Part shown: positions 44,381 to 53,240 of the stretch, piece by piece
Position numbering within the stretch: position 1 is the stretch's first letter
Layout: each line of letters starts with the position of its first letter
Source: Sedimentisphaerales bacterium
GTDB lineage: Bacteria > Planctomycetota > Phycisphaerae > Sedimentisphaerales > SG8-4
Assembly: GCA_016928975.1 (NCBI GenBank)
Contig: JAFGJR010000147.1
Location: 93,413 to 157,412, forward strand
Direction: 5' to 3'
DNA length: 64,000 nt
Position numbers and translations under genes: made by a program
Notes under the pieces: model-generated
Seen by the model: the letters and a program-made list of their open reading frames with translations, nothing else
Databases searched by the model: none
Told to the model about the DNA's origin: nothing

Positions 44381-45331
44381 CTACTCGAACCTGCTCGGCC
44401 CGATGGGCTCTCCCAGACGGTCCGGCATCTTCCAGGATGGCTCGGGGTCATCGCGGCTGCGCAACATCTTCGCCTGGAGCCAGCCGAGATACAGTCGTGG
44501 ATCGCACGGCCAGTAGTGGATGGCTCGCCGATACAGAGCCAATGCCGCCGTCTTCGCGCCTTTGGCTCTGCGATCCTCGGCGACGGCCCGGTACGCGTGG
44601 CTGAGTCGGCGCCGTGCCGTGCACGGGCGGACGACCTCACGCCCACCCAGATCGAAGTAGAATCGCTCCAACGAGATCGCGCGCGAGCAATTGACTCCCT
44701 CGGTCTCGGAGAGACTGTCCTTGCTCATCACGTGGAATGCCTCGATGTCGGGTACGAAGAGGAGCTGCGTGTGCACAGAGAGCCGAAGGAAGGCATCGCT
44801 GTCCTCCGAGCTCCTGCTCAGACGTTCATCGAAGAAGAACCGCGCCCAAGCCGACGCCCGAAAGAGCGTAGCCGAGGGCCAGATGAACCCCCGCTGGAAA
44901 AGGTCCTCGGCAAGCCGGCCGCTCTTGCCCGCAGGACGATGGTAGGATTTGACCTGCTGCCCATCCGGCCGGACCAGCGTGATCGCGCTGTAGGCTCCGC
45001 CAAACGCAGGCTGTGCGTCCAGATGCAGCAGCATCATCTCCAGATAGCGAGGAGGCCAGAAATCGTCGGAATCGAGGAAAGCGACGTACTGTCCCTTGGC
45101 TCTGGCCAATCCGAGATTCCTGGCGCCGGCGGGCCCGCCATTTGACCGGAAGACGTATCGGATCCGCTTGTCGCTCATGCCTCGGACGACCTCAGCCGTG
45201 TCATCGGTCGAGCCGTCGTCAACGACAATCACCTCGAGATCAGTCTGTGTCTGAGCCGTCACGCTATCGATGGCTCGCGTGACCATCTCACGGCGGTTGT
45301 AGGTCGGAATAATGACACTCACCTTGACCAT
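44381..45331 (-). CDS. family 2 glycosyltransferase
   Basis: 316 residues from ATG 45331 (MVKVSVIIPTYNRREMVTRA). The frame is open a further 94 codons upstream, into the neighbouring gene, and that part is not GT2-like. Canonical GT2 elements: VSVIIPTYNR, LEVIVVDDGSTDDTAEVVRG, GARNLGLARAKGQYVAFLDS with D-S-D-D as the DXD motif, and the later SSEDSDAFLRLSVHTQLLFV acceptor-side E-D. Probably cytoplasmic, adding a sugar to the core or O-chain. The C-terminal 70 residues look helical. Confidence 0.9.
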   Translation of the reverse strand: MVKVSVIIPTYNRREMVTRAIDSVTAQTQTDLEVIVVDDGSTDDTAEVVRGMSDKRIRYVFRSNGGPAGARNLGLARAKGQYVAFLDSDDFWPPRYLEMMLLHLDAQPAFGGAYSAITLVRPDGQQVKSYHRPAGKSGRLAEDLFQRGFIWPSATLFRASAWARFFFDERLSRSSEDSDAFLRLSVHTQLLFVPDIEAFHVMSKDSLSETEGVNCSRAISLERFYFDLGGREVVRPCTARRRLSHAYRAVAEDRRAKGAKTAALALYRRAIHYWPCDPRLYLGWLQAKMLRSRDDPEPSWKMPDRLGEPIGPSRFE

Positions 45332-45345
45332 ATGCTCATTGCTTG

Positions 45346-46506
45346 TCAGGCGAGGCCCTCGCGTCGACCTCGGACTTGCTCCATCGCATTTTCGTACACG
45401 GCTCTGAGCTTCTCCCGAACCATGTCGTGTGAATAACACTGTCGGATTCTTTGCTGGGCCATCACTCCGATGGTGGTCCGTTCCTCGTCGGACAGGCGGG
45501 CCATACGGATCATCTCTTGAGCGAGGGCCGCAGCGTCCCGGGATGGCACCAGGAATTCGCCGTTGCCCGGACGGAACACTTCGGGAATTCCGCCGACATC
45601 GGTCGCGATACAAGGGAGTCCCGCCGCCATCGCCTCCAGAAGGGCCCGCGGCATGCCCTCGGCCACGGACGACAGCACAAAGACATCCAGCCCGCGGTAC
45701 AGCTCGGCGATCCCAGACCGGTGGCCCAGGAAGCGAATGGCCTGGCGGCAGACCATCCGCATCGCCTGCTGCTCCAGATCCGCCTTGCTGGGGCCGTCCC
45801 CCAGCAGGACGAGCTGTGCCGAGGGCATGTGCGCCTTGACGATAGCGAACGCCTCCAGAAGGTACGACAGGCCTTTCGTCGGCGCCAGTCGGCCAACGGT
45901 TCCAAACACGAAGTCATCGGCGCACAGGCCCAGATTGGCTCTGGCTTGTTGACGCGAGGTCGAGACGCCTGCGAACCGTTCGTAGTTCACGGAGTTCTCA
46001 AGGACCAGGAGCTTCGCGGGGTCCACTCGCCAATTGGTCCGCATTACGTCCATTCGCACGGCGTCCGCGACACAGATCACTTTTGTGGCACGGCGAAAGA
46101 CGAACATATTCGCGAGTTTGCGGCGCACGTTCCTCGCGCGGCGCAGGCCATGCACCTGGGCCAGAACCACCGGCGTCCCGGCGAGCGTACCCGCCAGCGC
46201 GCCATAAAGGCTCGCCTTGTGATTGTGGCAATGGAGCACGTCCACCTGGTTCGATTTGAGAAGGTGCGCCAGCCTGGAGAGCAAGGCTGGGTGAAAGAAG
46301 CGGAGAGTGCCGTTGTCCGGCAGGCGGAACACCTGGTGACCTGCCTGCTCCATCCACGTGGGCGCGCACCCGGGGTCGCTCAGAAGGATGAAAATGACCT
46401 CAAAACGACCCGGATCGAGCGCAACCATCAACTCCTCCACCGAGGTGACGGCACCGCCGTACGCCTTGGTGAGTGATGCGATCTTGATTCTGTCCTGCCG
46501 TGACAA
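45346..46506 (-). CDS. family 4 glycosyltransferase
   Basis: 386 residues. The start appears to be TTG 46506 (L-S-R-Q-D-R-I-K-I-A); no ATG precedes the conserved first strand. GT-B fold of family GT4: N-terminal SLTKAYGGAVTSVEELMVAL, DVLHCHNHKASLYGALAGTL, then the donor-side VFGTVGRLAPTKGLSYLLEA, QLVLLGDGPSKADLEQQA and the E-x7-E motif VAEGMPRALLEAMAAGLPCI. Membrane-associated retaining hexosyltransferase of LPS or polysaccharide assembly. Next on the strand, 14 bases away, is the GT2 gene. Confidence 0.9.
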   Translation of the reverse strand: MSRQDRIKIASLTKAYGGAVTSVEELMVALDPGRFEVIFILLSDPGCAPTWMEQAGHQVFRLPDNGTLRFFHPALLSRLAHLLKSNQVDVLHCHNHKASLYGALAGTLAGTPVVLAQVHGLRRARNVRRKLANMFVFRRATKVICVADAVRMDVMRTNWRVDPAKLLVLENSVNYERFAGVSTSRQQARANLGLCADDFVFGTVGRLAPTKGLSYLLEAFAIVKAHMPSAQLVLLGDGPSKADLEQQAMRMVCRQAIRFLGHRSGIAELYRGLDVFVLSSVAEGMPRALLEAMAAGLPCIATDVGGIPEVFRPGNGEFLVPSRDAAALAQEMIRMARLSDEERTTIGVMAQQRIRQCYSHDMVREKLRAVYENAMEQVRGRREGLA

Positions 46507-46705
46507 GCGCCAACGCCGACAACCGGCTCTCCGTGCCCTCTACATGCGTCGTTTGGATAACAACAGGCGGCATCCTACTCGCAGCTCTGACTGCTGTCAA
46601 GAAGGCCATACCAGGAGCGGTCAGCAGTCAGCACGGGCGACAAGCTTGACTTGTTGCAGGGAAACGACGAAGATGCTGCCACCGGAACGCATAGGCAGGC
46701 ATTTG

Positions 46706-47407
46706 ATGGACACACACAACTTGAAACGGACTTTGCCTGAGACCGGGTGGCTGAACGCGCCCGGATGCAGGGGGGCCTTTGACCGGTGGTTTGCCGACGA
46801 GCAGTCGATGCTCGTGCTGGTTCAGAGAGTGGACACGCTGATGCAGGAAGGGCAGGTCCTGAAGGATGACGCCCCATCCTTCATCAGTCGCGTGCTCTGG
46901 AATGGCCACGACACGGTGATCAAGAGATACAACCACCGGGGCTTCTGGCACTCGGTTCGCCATACGATCCGAGGCTCGCGAGCCCGGCGCAACTGGCTCC
47001 ATGCGCAGCGGCTCCTCGCCTTGCAGATAGCGACGCCAGAGCCGCTGGCTTATGTGGATCAGTACCGGGGACCGCTCCTGTGGCAATCCTACTTCGTCGC
47101 GCAGTACGTGCCGGGCCCGTGCGTCCACGAGATCCTGCGGGACACCATGGTCCCCGAGGCGCAGAAGCAGGAGATTCACAGACGGGTCCTGGGCCTGTTG
47201 CGCACGCTGGCCGAGCACGGTATCAGCCACGGCGACATGAAACACACGAATATCCTGTACGATGGAACCCGCCTGGTGCTGATGGACCTCGACGGCATGC
47301 GGGTCAACCGAACCGGCTGGCTTCGCCGGTACCGCTGCCGACGCGACGTCAAGCGCTACCTGCGCGACCTGGGGGGCCGCATGCGATGCTCGGAAGGTTC
47401 ACTCTGA
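46706..47407 (+). CDS. LPS core kinase (KdkA/InaA-type), intact
   Basis: 233 residues from ATG 46706 (GGCAGGC upstream; ATG 46673 is an alternative). All kinase positions are present: Lys73 in HDTVIKRYN, catalytic loop HGDMKHTNILYDG (Asp177, Asn182) and metal site LVLMDLDGM (Asp194). It is the closest relative in the window of the inactive first domain of the fusion kinase at 40603, sharing FHSV/FWHSV, SRARRNW/SLARRAW and HGISHGD/HGIHHGD. It would phosphorylate a core sugar at the inner membrane. It is followed after 16 bases by a methyltransferase gene on the same strand. Confidence 0.82.
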   Translation: MDTHNLKRTLPETGWLNAPGCRGAFDRWFADEQSMLVLVQRVDTLMQEGQVLKDDAPSFISRVLWNGHDTVIKRYNHRGFWHSVRHTIRGSRARRNWLHAQRLLALQIATPEPLAYVDQYRGPLLWQSYFVAQYVPGPCVHEILRDTMVPEAQKQEIHRRVLGLLRTLAEHGISHGDMKHTNILYDGTRLVLMDLDGMRVNRTGWLRRYRCRRDVKRYLRDLGGRMRCSEGSL

Positions 47408-47423
47408 TCCGAGGCTCCAGCGA

Positions 47424-48092
47424 ATGAGCGATATGACGCAACTGATAGCCGGACGCACCATCCGAGATCGGATGGAGATCATCGGTCCGCTCGTGCGTGA
47501 CCGCAAGACCCTGGACCTCGGCGTGGTCGACAGCCGCCGCAGCCGGCAGGACACTGCCGAGCGTCTGGAGAAGTCGCCGGGTCTGCTATTCCGTCGCATC
47601 TGTGAGATCAACCCGGACACCGTAGGGATCGACATTGACGAGAGGGGCGTCGAGATCCTCCGACAGCAGGGCTTTCATACACGGACTGCCGACGCGATGG
47701 TCATGGATTTGGGCGAGCGGTATGACGTGATCGTCGCCGGCGAGATCATCGAACACCTGGCGAATCCGGGCCTGTTTCTGTGCAACATGGCAAGACATCT
47801 TACGCCCAAGGGAACGCTGGTCCTGACAACGCCGAATCCGTTTTATGTGGGCCAGGTCCGCAAGATCTGGCGTTATGGCCGGCCGCAGGTGCACGAGGAG
47901 CACATCTGCTGGTTTGATCCGATCACGCTGTGTCGCCTCTGCCGGGTGTCGCGCTTGAACGCGTATGCGGTGTATTGGATCAAGTCCCACGGCCGCAAGG
48001 CCTGGAAGACTTGGCCGGGGCTGTTCCGGGGGTATTTTTCCGAGTCGTTCCTGCTGCTGGCGAGGCCGGCCGGCCCGGAGCTATGCGGATAG
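47424..48092 (+). CDS. class I SAM-dependent methyltransferase
   Basis: 222 residues. The SAM fold is visible: motif I region KTLDLGVVDSRRSRQDTAER (glycine motif degenerate), acidic ribose-binding end of strand 2 TVGIDIDERGVEILRQQGF, motif II YDVIVAGEIIEHLANPGLFL and LTPKGTLVLTTPNPFYVGQV. This fits the Methyltransf_11/23 group acting on sugars or lipid-linked intermediates. It pairs with the upstream kinase gene; its 3' end overlaps the convergent waaP by 12 bases. Confidence 0.8.
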   Translation: MSDMTQLIAGRTIRDRMEIIGPLVRDRKTLDLGVVDSRRSRQDTAERLEKSPGLLFRRICEINPDTVGIDIDERGVEILRQQGFHTRTADAMVMDLGERYDVIVAGEIIEHLANPGLFLCNMARHLTPKGTLVLTTPNPFYVGQVRKIWRYGRPQVHEEHICWFDPITLCRLCRVSRLNAYAVYWIKSHGRKAWKTWPGLFRGYFSESFLLLARPAGPELCG

Positions 48093-48884
48093 CTTCCTGC
48101 GCAGAGCGAAGGCGACGCGTTCGACGCGCGGCCAGAACCGTCCGTGCTGTCGGAGCGCGCCGCGCAGCGGCATCCGCTCGTACGCTCTGATGAAGCGCAG
48201 TCGGTCAGTCCTGGTCAGGCCGACATCCATGGCTGAGAAATACAGGCCGGCCAGATCCTTGATGATCCATCGCTTCGGCGTGCGACGTCGCAGTTGGGCC
48301 CGATGCAAGTCAATGAGGTGAAGGTGCAGGTCGCCCGGGTCCAACCGCTCGCAGCCTCGCGAGGTATCCAGGCGAAAATGACACAGGTAGCAGTCTCGAT
48401 GATTCATGCCGTGCGCGTGCATGCGTTGCACAATGGAGGCGACTTGCTCCGTCAATGCCTTTCGAAGGGCAAAGGGCGGCGGCTGTGATTTCCATGCCGC
48501 ACACAGATCCTCCAGGGTCGTTGTGCCTTTGAGCTCCTCCGTGATCAGGAACGATCGAATACGTGCCGGACTGCTTCCTACCTGTCCGAATGCCACCGGG
48601 GTCATCGTGCGAATGCCGATCCGCCGCAAGAGGTCTATCGCTTGCCACTCGCTGCGCGCTCCCAGGATAGGAAGTCTCAGATAGAGCAGGTTCTTGATGA
48701 TCTCACGCCAGCCGACGCCGCAGTGGATCTTTGCGAAGTAGTGGCGTCCGTCAACGGCGAAGCGGACAGTTCTGCGAGATTTCATCCGGCGAAAGACCTC
48801 GCCGTCGAGGCGCTCGGCCTGGTCAAAGGGGTCCCGTCCCCTCCACAAGGTGTCAAAGACACTCGATAGCCAAATCTGTCTCAT
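48081..48884 (-). CDS. waaP: LPS core heptose(I) kinase WaaP (RfaP)
   Basis: 267 residues. WaaP phosphorylates the first core heptose, which stabilises the outer membrane through cation bridging. The signature is unusually clear: HYFAKIHCGVGWREIIKNLL (Lys52), then LRLPILGARSEWQAI, the catalytic loop MNHRDCYLCHFRLD (Asp164) and LHLIDLHRAQLR (Asp192). The length equals the enterobacterial enzyme. It follows waaG by 49 bases on the same strand, the same order as in proteobacterial waa operons. Its stop overlaps the methyltransferase gene on the other strand. Confidence 0.92.
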   Translation of the reverse strand: MRQIWLSSVFDTLWRGRDPFDQAERLDGEVFRRMKSRRTVRFAVDGRHYFAKIHCGVGWREIIKNLLYLRLPILGARSEWQAIDLLRRIGIRTMTPVAFGQVGSSPARIRSFLITEELKGTTTLEDLCAAWKSQPPPFALRKALTEQVASIVQRMHAHGMNHRDCYLCHFRLDTSRGCERLDPGDLHLHLIDLHRAQLRRRTPKRWIIKDLAGLYFSAMDVGLTRTDRLRFIRAYERMPLRGALRQHGRFWPRVERVAFALRRKLSA

Positions 48885-48933
48885 AGATCAGACGCCGGAG
48901 ATTCGCAGCCCCGAGAGCCAAAGTTGTATCATA

Positions 48934-50082
48934 TCAGGTCAGCCGGTCGCGTGCCACCGTCTCGATAACCTCCAGGGCGGCATCCACCATGCCGTACAAA
49001 TCGCTGCGCTGCGCGAATTCCGCTCCACGACGCCCGTAGCCGTTCAAGTTGGCGTCCTCAAGGGCCGACCGCACAGTGCCGTCGAACAGATCCTGGCTGA
49101 AGGGCTCAAGGATCACCCAGCCGGCGCGTGCCTGCTCAATGTAGTGGGCGTAGCCGCAGACGCCACTGGCGACCACGGGAAGCCCGGAAGCCAGCGCTTC
49201 GAGCAGAACCGTCCCGGTGTTCTCACAGCGGGCCGGATGGAGGAGCAGATCGGCCGAAAGCAGGATTTGTGGTACGTCATCCCGGGGGCCGAGAAACATC
49301 ACGTGGCTGGCCACGCCAAGCCGCCGGGCCAACCGGGCATAGGGGCGCTTTCGCCCATTGCCTGCCACGTAGAGCCAGGTCCTTGCCCGCAGGGCCTCCG
49401 GCAGGCGGGACAGCGCGAGAATGGACCGATCCAGGCCCTTCGTGCGGAATCCGGAACCCAGTTGCAGCAGGAGCCTGTCGCTCTCAGCGAGGCCGCAGTC
49501 TTGGCGGAATGCCCGGCGAACCGCCGGGGCGTCCGGGCCGGCCATGCGATCCCTCGCGACATTCGGCGGCAGGCGGTGGATACGATCCTCCGGCGTTCCG
49601 TAGTGCTGCACGTACAGCGCTTCCTGAATCTTCGAGAGCATAAGGATATGCGTCCGGGAGTCTTTTCCGAAGACCGCCTCCTCAAAGGCCTGGTACCGCC
49701 GGTAGCGGGGCAGCCAGCGATAGAGGCGGCTGTGCTGCTCTCGGACCTTGGCCTCGTAACAGCCGTCAGCGGCATAGTAGACGTCCAGACCGGGCATCTT
49801 GTTGAAGCCGACGACACAGGCGGCCGGGTTCTCGACAAGCCGGCGGACAAGCCACGCGTGGTACCGGCTGGTGGCCCCGTGGTTGGTCAGGGCCCTGGGC
49901 CGGCACGTGTGGACGCGCAGTGACGGGGGCACGGCGCCTCGCCATGAGGTGGTGTACACGTCGATCGTGTAGCCTCGCAACTGACAAGCCAGGGCAATGT
50001 GCAGCATGTCCCTCTGTAGCCCGCCGTGCGGGAAGTACTTGAACAGGCAGAACGCCAGGACCTTGTTCTGTTCACGTCGCAT
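48934..50082 (-). CDS. waaG: LPS core glucosyltransferase WaaG (RfaG)
   Basis: About 382 residues from ATG 50082 (GGTGG eight bases upstream; in-frame TTG 50106 also possible). GT4 enzyme that adds the first outer-core hexose to heptose II. Diagnostic: VLAFCLFKYFPHGGLQRDML at the N-terminus and VGFNKMPGLDVYYAADGCYE, both nearly identical to E. coli WaaG phrases; then LLLQLGSGFRTKGLDRSILA, YVAGNGRK and the E-x7-E region HPARCENTGTVLLEALASGL. Binds the cytoplasmic face of the inner membrane. Placed between the radical-SAM gene and waaP in one minus-strand run. Confidence 0.92.
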   Translation of the reverse strand: MRREQNKVLAFCLFKYFPHGGLQRDMLHIALACQLRGYTIDVYTTSWRGAVPPSLRVHTCRPRALTNHGATSRYHAWLVRRLVENPAACVVGFNKMPGLDVYYAADGCYEAKVREQHSRLYRWLPRYRRYQAFEEAVFGKDSRTHILMLSKIQEALYVQHYGTPEDRIHRLPPNVARDRMAGPDAPAVRRAFRQDCGLAESDRLLLQLGSGFRTKGLDRSILALSRLPEALRARTWLYVAGNGRKRPYARLARRLGVASHVMFLGPRDDVPQILLSADLLLHPARCENTGTVLLEALASGLPVVASGVCGYAHYIEQARAGWVILEPFSQDLFDGTVRSALEDANLNGYGRRGAEFAQRSDLYGMVDAALEVIETVARDRLT

Positions 50083-50106
50083 GTTGAACGCCACCGCACC
50101 TGACAA

Positions 50107-51624
50107 TCATGCCTCGGCAAGGAAGTAGTCGGAAATCACGCCCATGAACCGGTTGTATTTGATCGCGTAGTGCGACAGCCCCTGGGAGCAGAATCGCCGT
50201 GAGTATTCCGCATCCCGCTGCCGCAGACCCTCTGCCACGCGAGGCCACTCGGCCTCACTCATCTGTAAGATCTCATCCGCCCTGGCCCGGTAGAAGTCCG
50301 CAGTCGGCAGATCGGAATGTGCGTTCACGAACCAGGGCATGATCCGGCCGATCTTCTTCAGCAGGAAGTTGTGCTCGGGGCCGAATTCAAGGCATGAGTC
50401 ATCGGTAAAGTTGTGGAGCCGTTCCATCTTCTCCTTGTCGATATACCCGCCTTCGAGGCTGATCTGGTGGGCCCGCGTGCCGGGGAAAGGAAAGAAATAC
50501 GTCCAGCGAAACCGTCCGGGCCTGGCCCGTCCGAGCAGGCGGATCGTGTCGAACACATCCTCTCTGCCTTCGTGGGGAAAACCGAGGATGACGAACACGG
50601 AGCTGTGCATCCCGTGGCGATGGACAGCCGCAATGGCCTCGACGATGCTGTCGTTGGTCATGTGGCGGTTGAGGATCGTCCGACGGATCGTCGGGCTGCC
50701 GGACTCCACGCCGAACTTGACGATCCGGCAGTTCGCCGCCGCCAGCAGACTCGCGCACTCGTCGTCGAAGAAACCCACGTGCGCATTGACGACGAACGGG
50801 ATCGTCGTCACCTTGCGATAGGCGCCGCAGAACTCGCGAACGTATGCCTTGTCGAACGTGAACAGGTCGTCGTCAAAGATGAACATGCGGATATTGCGGT
50901 AGTTCTTGAGCAGGTACTCGATTTCCTCGATCATCTGTGCGACACTGAACCGGCGGATGTAGTTCAGGCCCGCGAATCCGGAGTGCAGGTCCTCCTTGTA
51001 CGCTTCCACCATGACGTGATTGAAGCAATAGGTGCACGAGAAGGGACATCCGCGCGACGCCATCAGGCCGACCCAGCCTTGCTTGATATCGATGAGCCGC
51101 TGGAGGTCCATGCTCTCATAATCCTTCAATGGCAGCGTAGTCAGTTCCGGCAGGGGCCCGACGGGATTGACCCTGATCCGGTCGTCCTGCCTGTAAGCCA
51201 GGTTTGGCATGTCCTGCACGCTCCGGCCTCGCTCCAGTGCATTCACGAACCGGGGGAATGCGTTTTCGCACTCGCCGCGAAAGACGTAGTCAAACAGCGC
51301 GGTCCTGAGAATCTCCTCGGCGTTCGCCAGCGCATGTATGCCGCCGAGAACGAATGGGATCTTGAATCGCGGCCTGGCCCATTTGGCCAGGGTCTGCGTG
51401 TACGCCCACTGGTTCGTCACTACGGAAAACGCCAGGATGTCCGGCTGCTCGCACGCGATCCGGTCGACGAACTGCGACTCGGTGGGCAGCGGCGCGATTT
51501 CCTCGCACAGTTGCCAGAAGGCTACGTGGTGCCCGGTCCTTCTCAGGACCGCGGCCATGTGGGCGACGCCGTAGTTGAAGCCCACCTGGGAGTCTGTTGA
51601 CGGATAGATGAAGAGTACCTTCAT
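50107..51624 (-). CDS. B12-binding-domain radical SAM protein
   Basis: 505 residues. The N-terminal cobalamin-binding-type domain (MKVLFIYPSTDSQVGFNYGV, PDILAFSVVTNQWAYTQTLA, IPFVLGGIHALANAEEIL) precedes the radical-SAM core with the 4Fe-4S motif ASRGCPFSCTYCFNH (CxxxCxxC), FIFDDDLFTFDK and KFGVESGSPTIRR. The N-terminal domain lacks an obvious D-x-H-x-x-G, so B12 may be bound base-off or not at all. Members modify lipids, sugars or antibiotics. The gene overlaps its upstream neighbour (ATGA, 51621-51624) and ends one base before the waaG frame, so it is embedded in the LPS core operon and may alter a core sugar or lipid A. This role is inference. Confidence 0.85.
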   Translation of the reverse strand: MKVLFIYPSTDSQVGFNYGVAHMAAVLRRTGHHVAFWQLCEEIAPLPTESQFVDRIACEQPDILAFSVVTNQWAYTQTLAKWARPRFKIPFVLGGIHALANAEEILRTALFDYVFRGECENAFPRFVNALERGRSVQDMPNLAYRQDDRIRVNPVGPLPELTTLPLKDYESMDLQRLIDIKQGWVGLMASRGCPFSCTYCFNHVMVEAYKEDLHSGFAGLNYIRRFSVAQMIEEIEYLLKNYRNIRMFIFDDDLFTFDKAYVREFCGAYRKVTTIPFVVNAHVGFFDDECASLLAAANCRIVKFGVESGSPTIRRTILNRHMTNDSIVEAIAAVHRHGMHSSVFVILGFPHEGREDVFDTIRLLGRARPGRFRWTYFFPFPGTRAHQISLEGGYIDKEKMERLHNFTDDSCLEFGPEHNFLLKKIGRIMPWFVNAHSDLPTADFYRARADEILQMSEAEWPRVAEGLRQRDAEYSRRFCSQGLSHYAIKYNRFMGVISDYFLAEA

Positions 51625-53240
51625 TGGGGTCGTGCCATGGGCTCCGTTGCATCGTTCTTCGCTGGCTCCCGTGTTGGCTTGTCGCGACGCCGGGCCGCAG
51701 GCACTTCCCGAACGCGAGCGTGGAGCTTGTAGTCCCTGCTGGCCCGTTCCTGCATGATTCGCGAGATAATCTCATCTACGGCGACATGCTCCGGGTCAGC
51801 CAGCGTGTTGACGTGAACGATCCTGCAATCGGTGTCGCCGCATGCGCTCCAGCGGCGCACGAAATTCTCATTGTTGCTGCCGGCGAACACCGTCACCGTC
51901 GGTGTCCGCGTGGCGGCGGCGATATGTTGGCACGCGGAGTCATACCCGATGTACTCGTCGCTTCGCGCAATCATCGCGGCCATCTGACCGATCGTAGACT
52001 CGACGGCGATGACCCCGTGGGACGGCACGGCGGAATCCATGTTTGCGAAGGAGGTCTCCACGGCTGCAAATCCATGCTCCCGAAGGTCCGCTGCCAGCAG
52101 AGCCGTGCGCTCCAGCTCGTCGGCGCCAAAGCCACTGTCGAGGAGAATCACCGTGCCGGGAATGGCGACGAGTGTTCGCAGCAGCCGTTTCTCAAATTCC
52201 AGGCCCACGCGCTTGCGCGGATTCTGGCCGACCCCCAGGTTGATCGTGATGATCCGCCGCGCGCCGCCCGCCCGCAGCGCATCGACTTTCCTGCCGGCTT
52301 CGCGTCTGAATGCGTCCGGCACCCACACTGCGGGATAGCAGAAGACATCCGTCCCAAACACGTCTCGCATCCAGTCGTTCGTCCACTCGGCCATGCACCT
52401 GCCGTTGGCGGACAACATGTGGTGTCGCGTGTTCAGGAACAGGTAGCGATCGCCTCGCGTCAGCGGCAGGACGCCGAGTTGCGAGATGCGCGAATCAGGA
52501 TCGATCACGAGGAGGCTTTCCTCGCCGCCGCCAGCCGCTTCCTCTCGCAAGACTTCCAGTGTCGCGTGCCAACTGGCAAATCGTTCGAACAGCCCTCCGC
52601 GCCGGGCGTAGCTGAGTTCTCGAATCCGTACGTCCGCGTTACCGCCGAACAGGCCGGAGAGCTTGTGGCTGCCGACGATGACAATCTCTGCCGCCGGAAA
52701 CAGTCGTCGCAGATGCTGAATCATCACGCTGAGGATGGCGACGTCCGCGCCGAGGGTCACGCGGGACAACAGCAGGATCTTGCGTGGCGGCCTACGCTTG
52801 TCGCAGCGATACTGTCGCAGGTGGGTGGCGATCGCCCGCTGGTACAACTGGTCGGAGGACGTGACGCCGAACTCGGTCAATTGCCGGTCGAGGCTTCTGC
52901 CCGCCGGGATTGTCCGGCAGTGCGAGATCACCTGGCACATGACTCGACTGTATACCTCGACGGGCAAGTCCTCGAAGTCGTCGCAGAGCTTCTCCACGAT
53001 GATCTCGAACAGCGCGCCAGAGGCGATGCTATTCAGGTCGGCCTTCGAGTGGAACGTTGCCATCTCGCAGAGCAGGCCGATGTACTCAGCCACATATGCG
53101 CCGCTCTGGAAGTAGCTGTCAATGAAGGAGAAGGCGACTTGCCGGGCGAGGTGATTCAGCTCACTGGGATTCGTCTGCCCCTCTCTAAGTCTGAGCCATC
53201 GGTTCCTGTAGAGCGAAGGGTCCATATCATCTGCACGCAT
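51621..53240 (-). CDS. GT9-like (heptosyltransferase-family) protein with N-terminal extension
   Basis: 539 residues, about 190 more than a typical heptosyltransferase. Residues 1 to about 150 form a helical domain of unknown type (NHLARQVAFSFIDSYFQSGA, GALFEIIVEKLCDDFEDLPV). From about 155 the GT-B fold begins (KILLLSRVTLGADVAILSVM, AEIVIVGSHKLSGLFGG). The C-terminal donor half includes ITINLGVGQNPRKRVGLEFE, VILLDSGFGADE and YDSACQHIAAATRTPTVTVF, matching the S/T-D-T-G-x-x-H-x-A-x-A-x-x-x-P region of GT9 proteins. ATG 53240 (overlapping waaF by 14 bases) is preferred to 53225. It is a candidate second heptosyl- or hexosyltransferase; donor unproved. Confidence 0.65.
   Translation of the reverse strand: MRADDMDPSLYRNRWLRLREGQTNPSELNHLARQVAFSFIDSYFQSGAYVAEYIGLLCEMATFHSKADLNSIASGALFEIIVEKLCDDFEDLPVEVYSRVMCQVISHCRTIPAGRSLDRQLTEFGVTSSDQLYQRAIATHLRQYRCDKRRPPRKILLLSRVTLGADVAILSVMIQHLRRLFPAAEIVIVGSHKLSGLFGGNADVRIRELSYARRGGLFERFASWHATLEVLREEAAGGGEESLLVIDPDSRISQLGVLPLTRGDRYLFLNTRHHMLSANGRCMAEWTNDWMRDVFGTDVFCYPAVWVPDAFRREAGRKVDALRAGGARRIITINLGVGQNPRKRVGLEFEKRLLRTLVAIPGTVILLDSGFGADELERTALLAADLREHGFAAVETSFANMDSAVPSHGVIAVESTIGQMAAMIARSDEYIGYDSACQHIAAATRTPTVTVFAGSNNENFVRRWSACGDTDCRIVHVNTLADPEHVAVDEIISRIMQERASRDYKLHARVREVPAARRRDKPTREPAKNDATEPMARPQ

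Noticed and set aside
44375..45613. 94-codon N-terminal extension of the GT2 gene
   Set aside because: The extension overlaps the upstream GT4 gene, is Arg/Ser-rich, and the GT2 fold begins exactly at ATG 45331.
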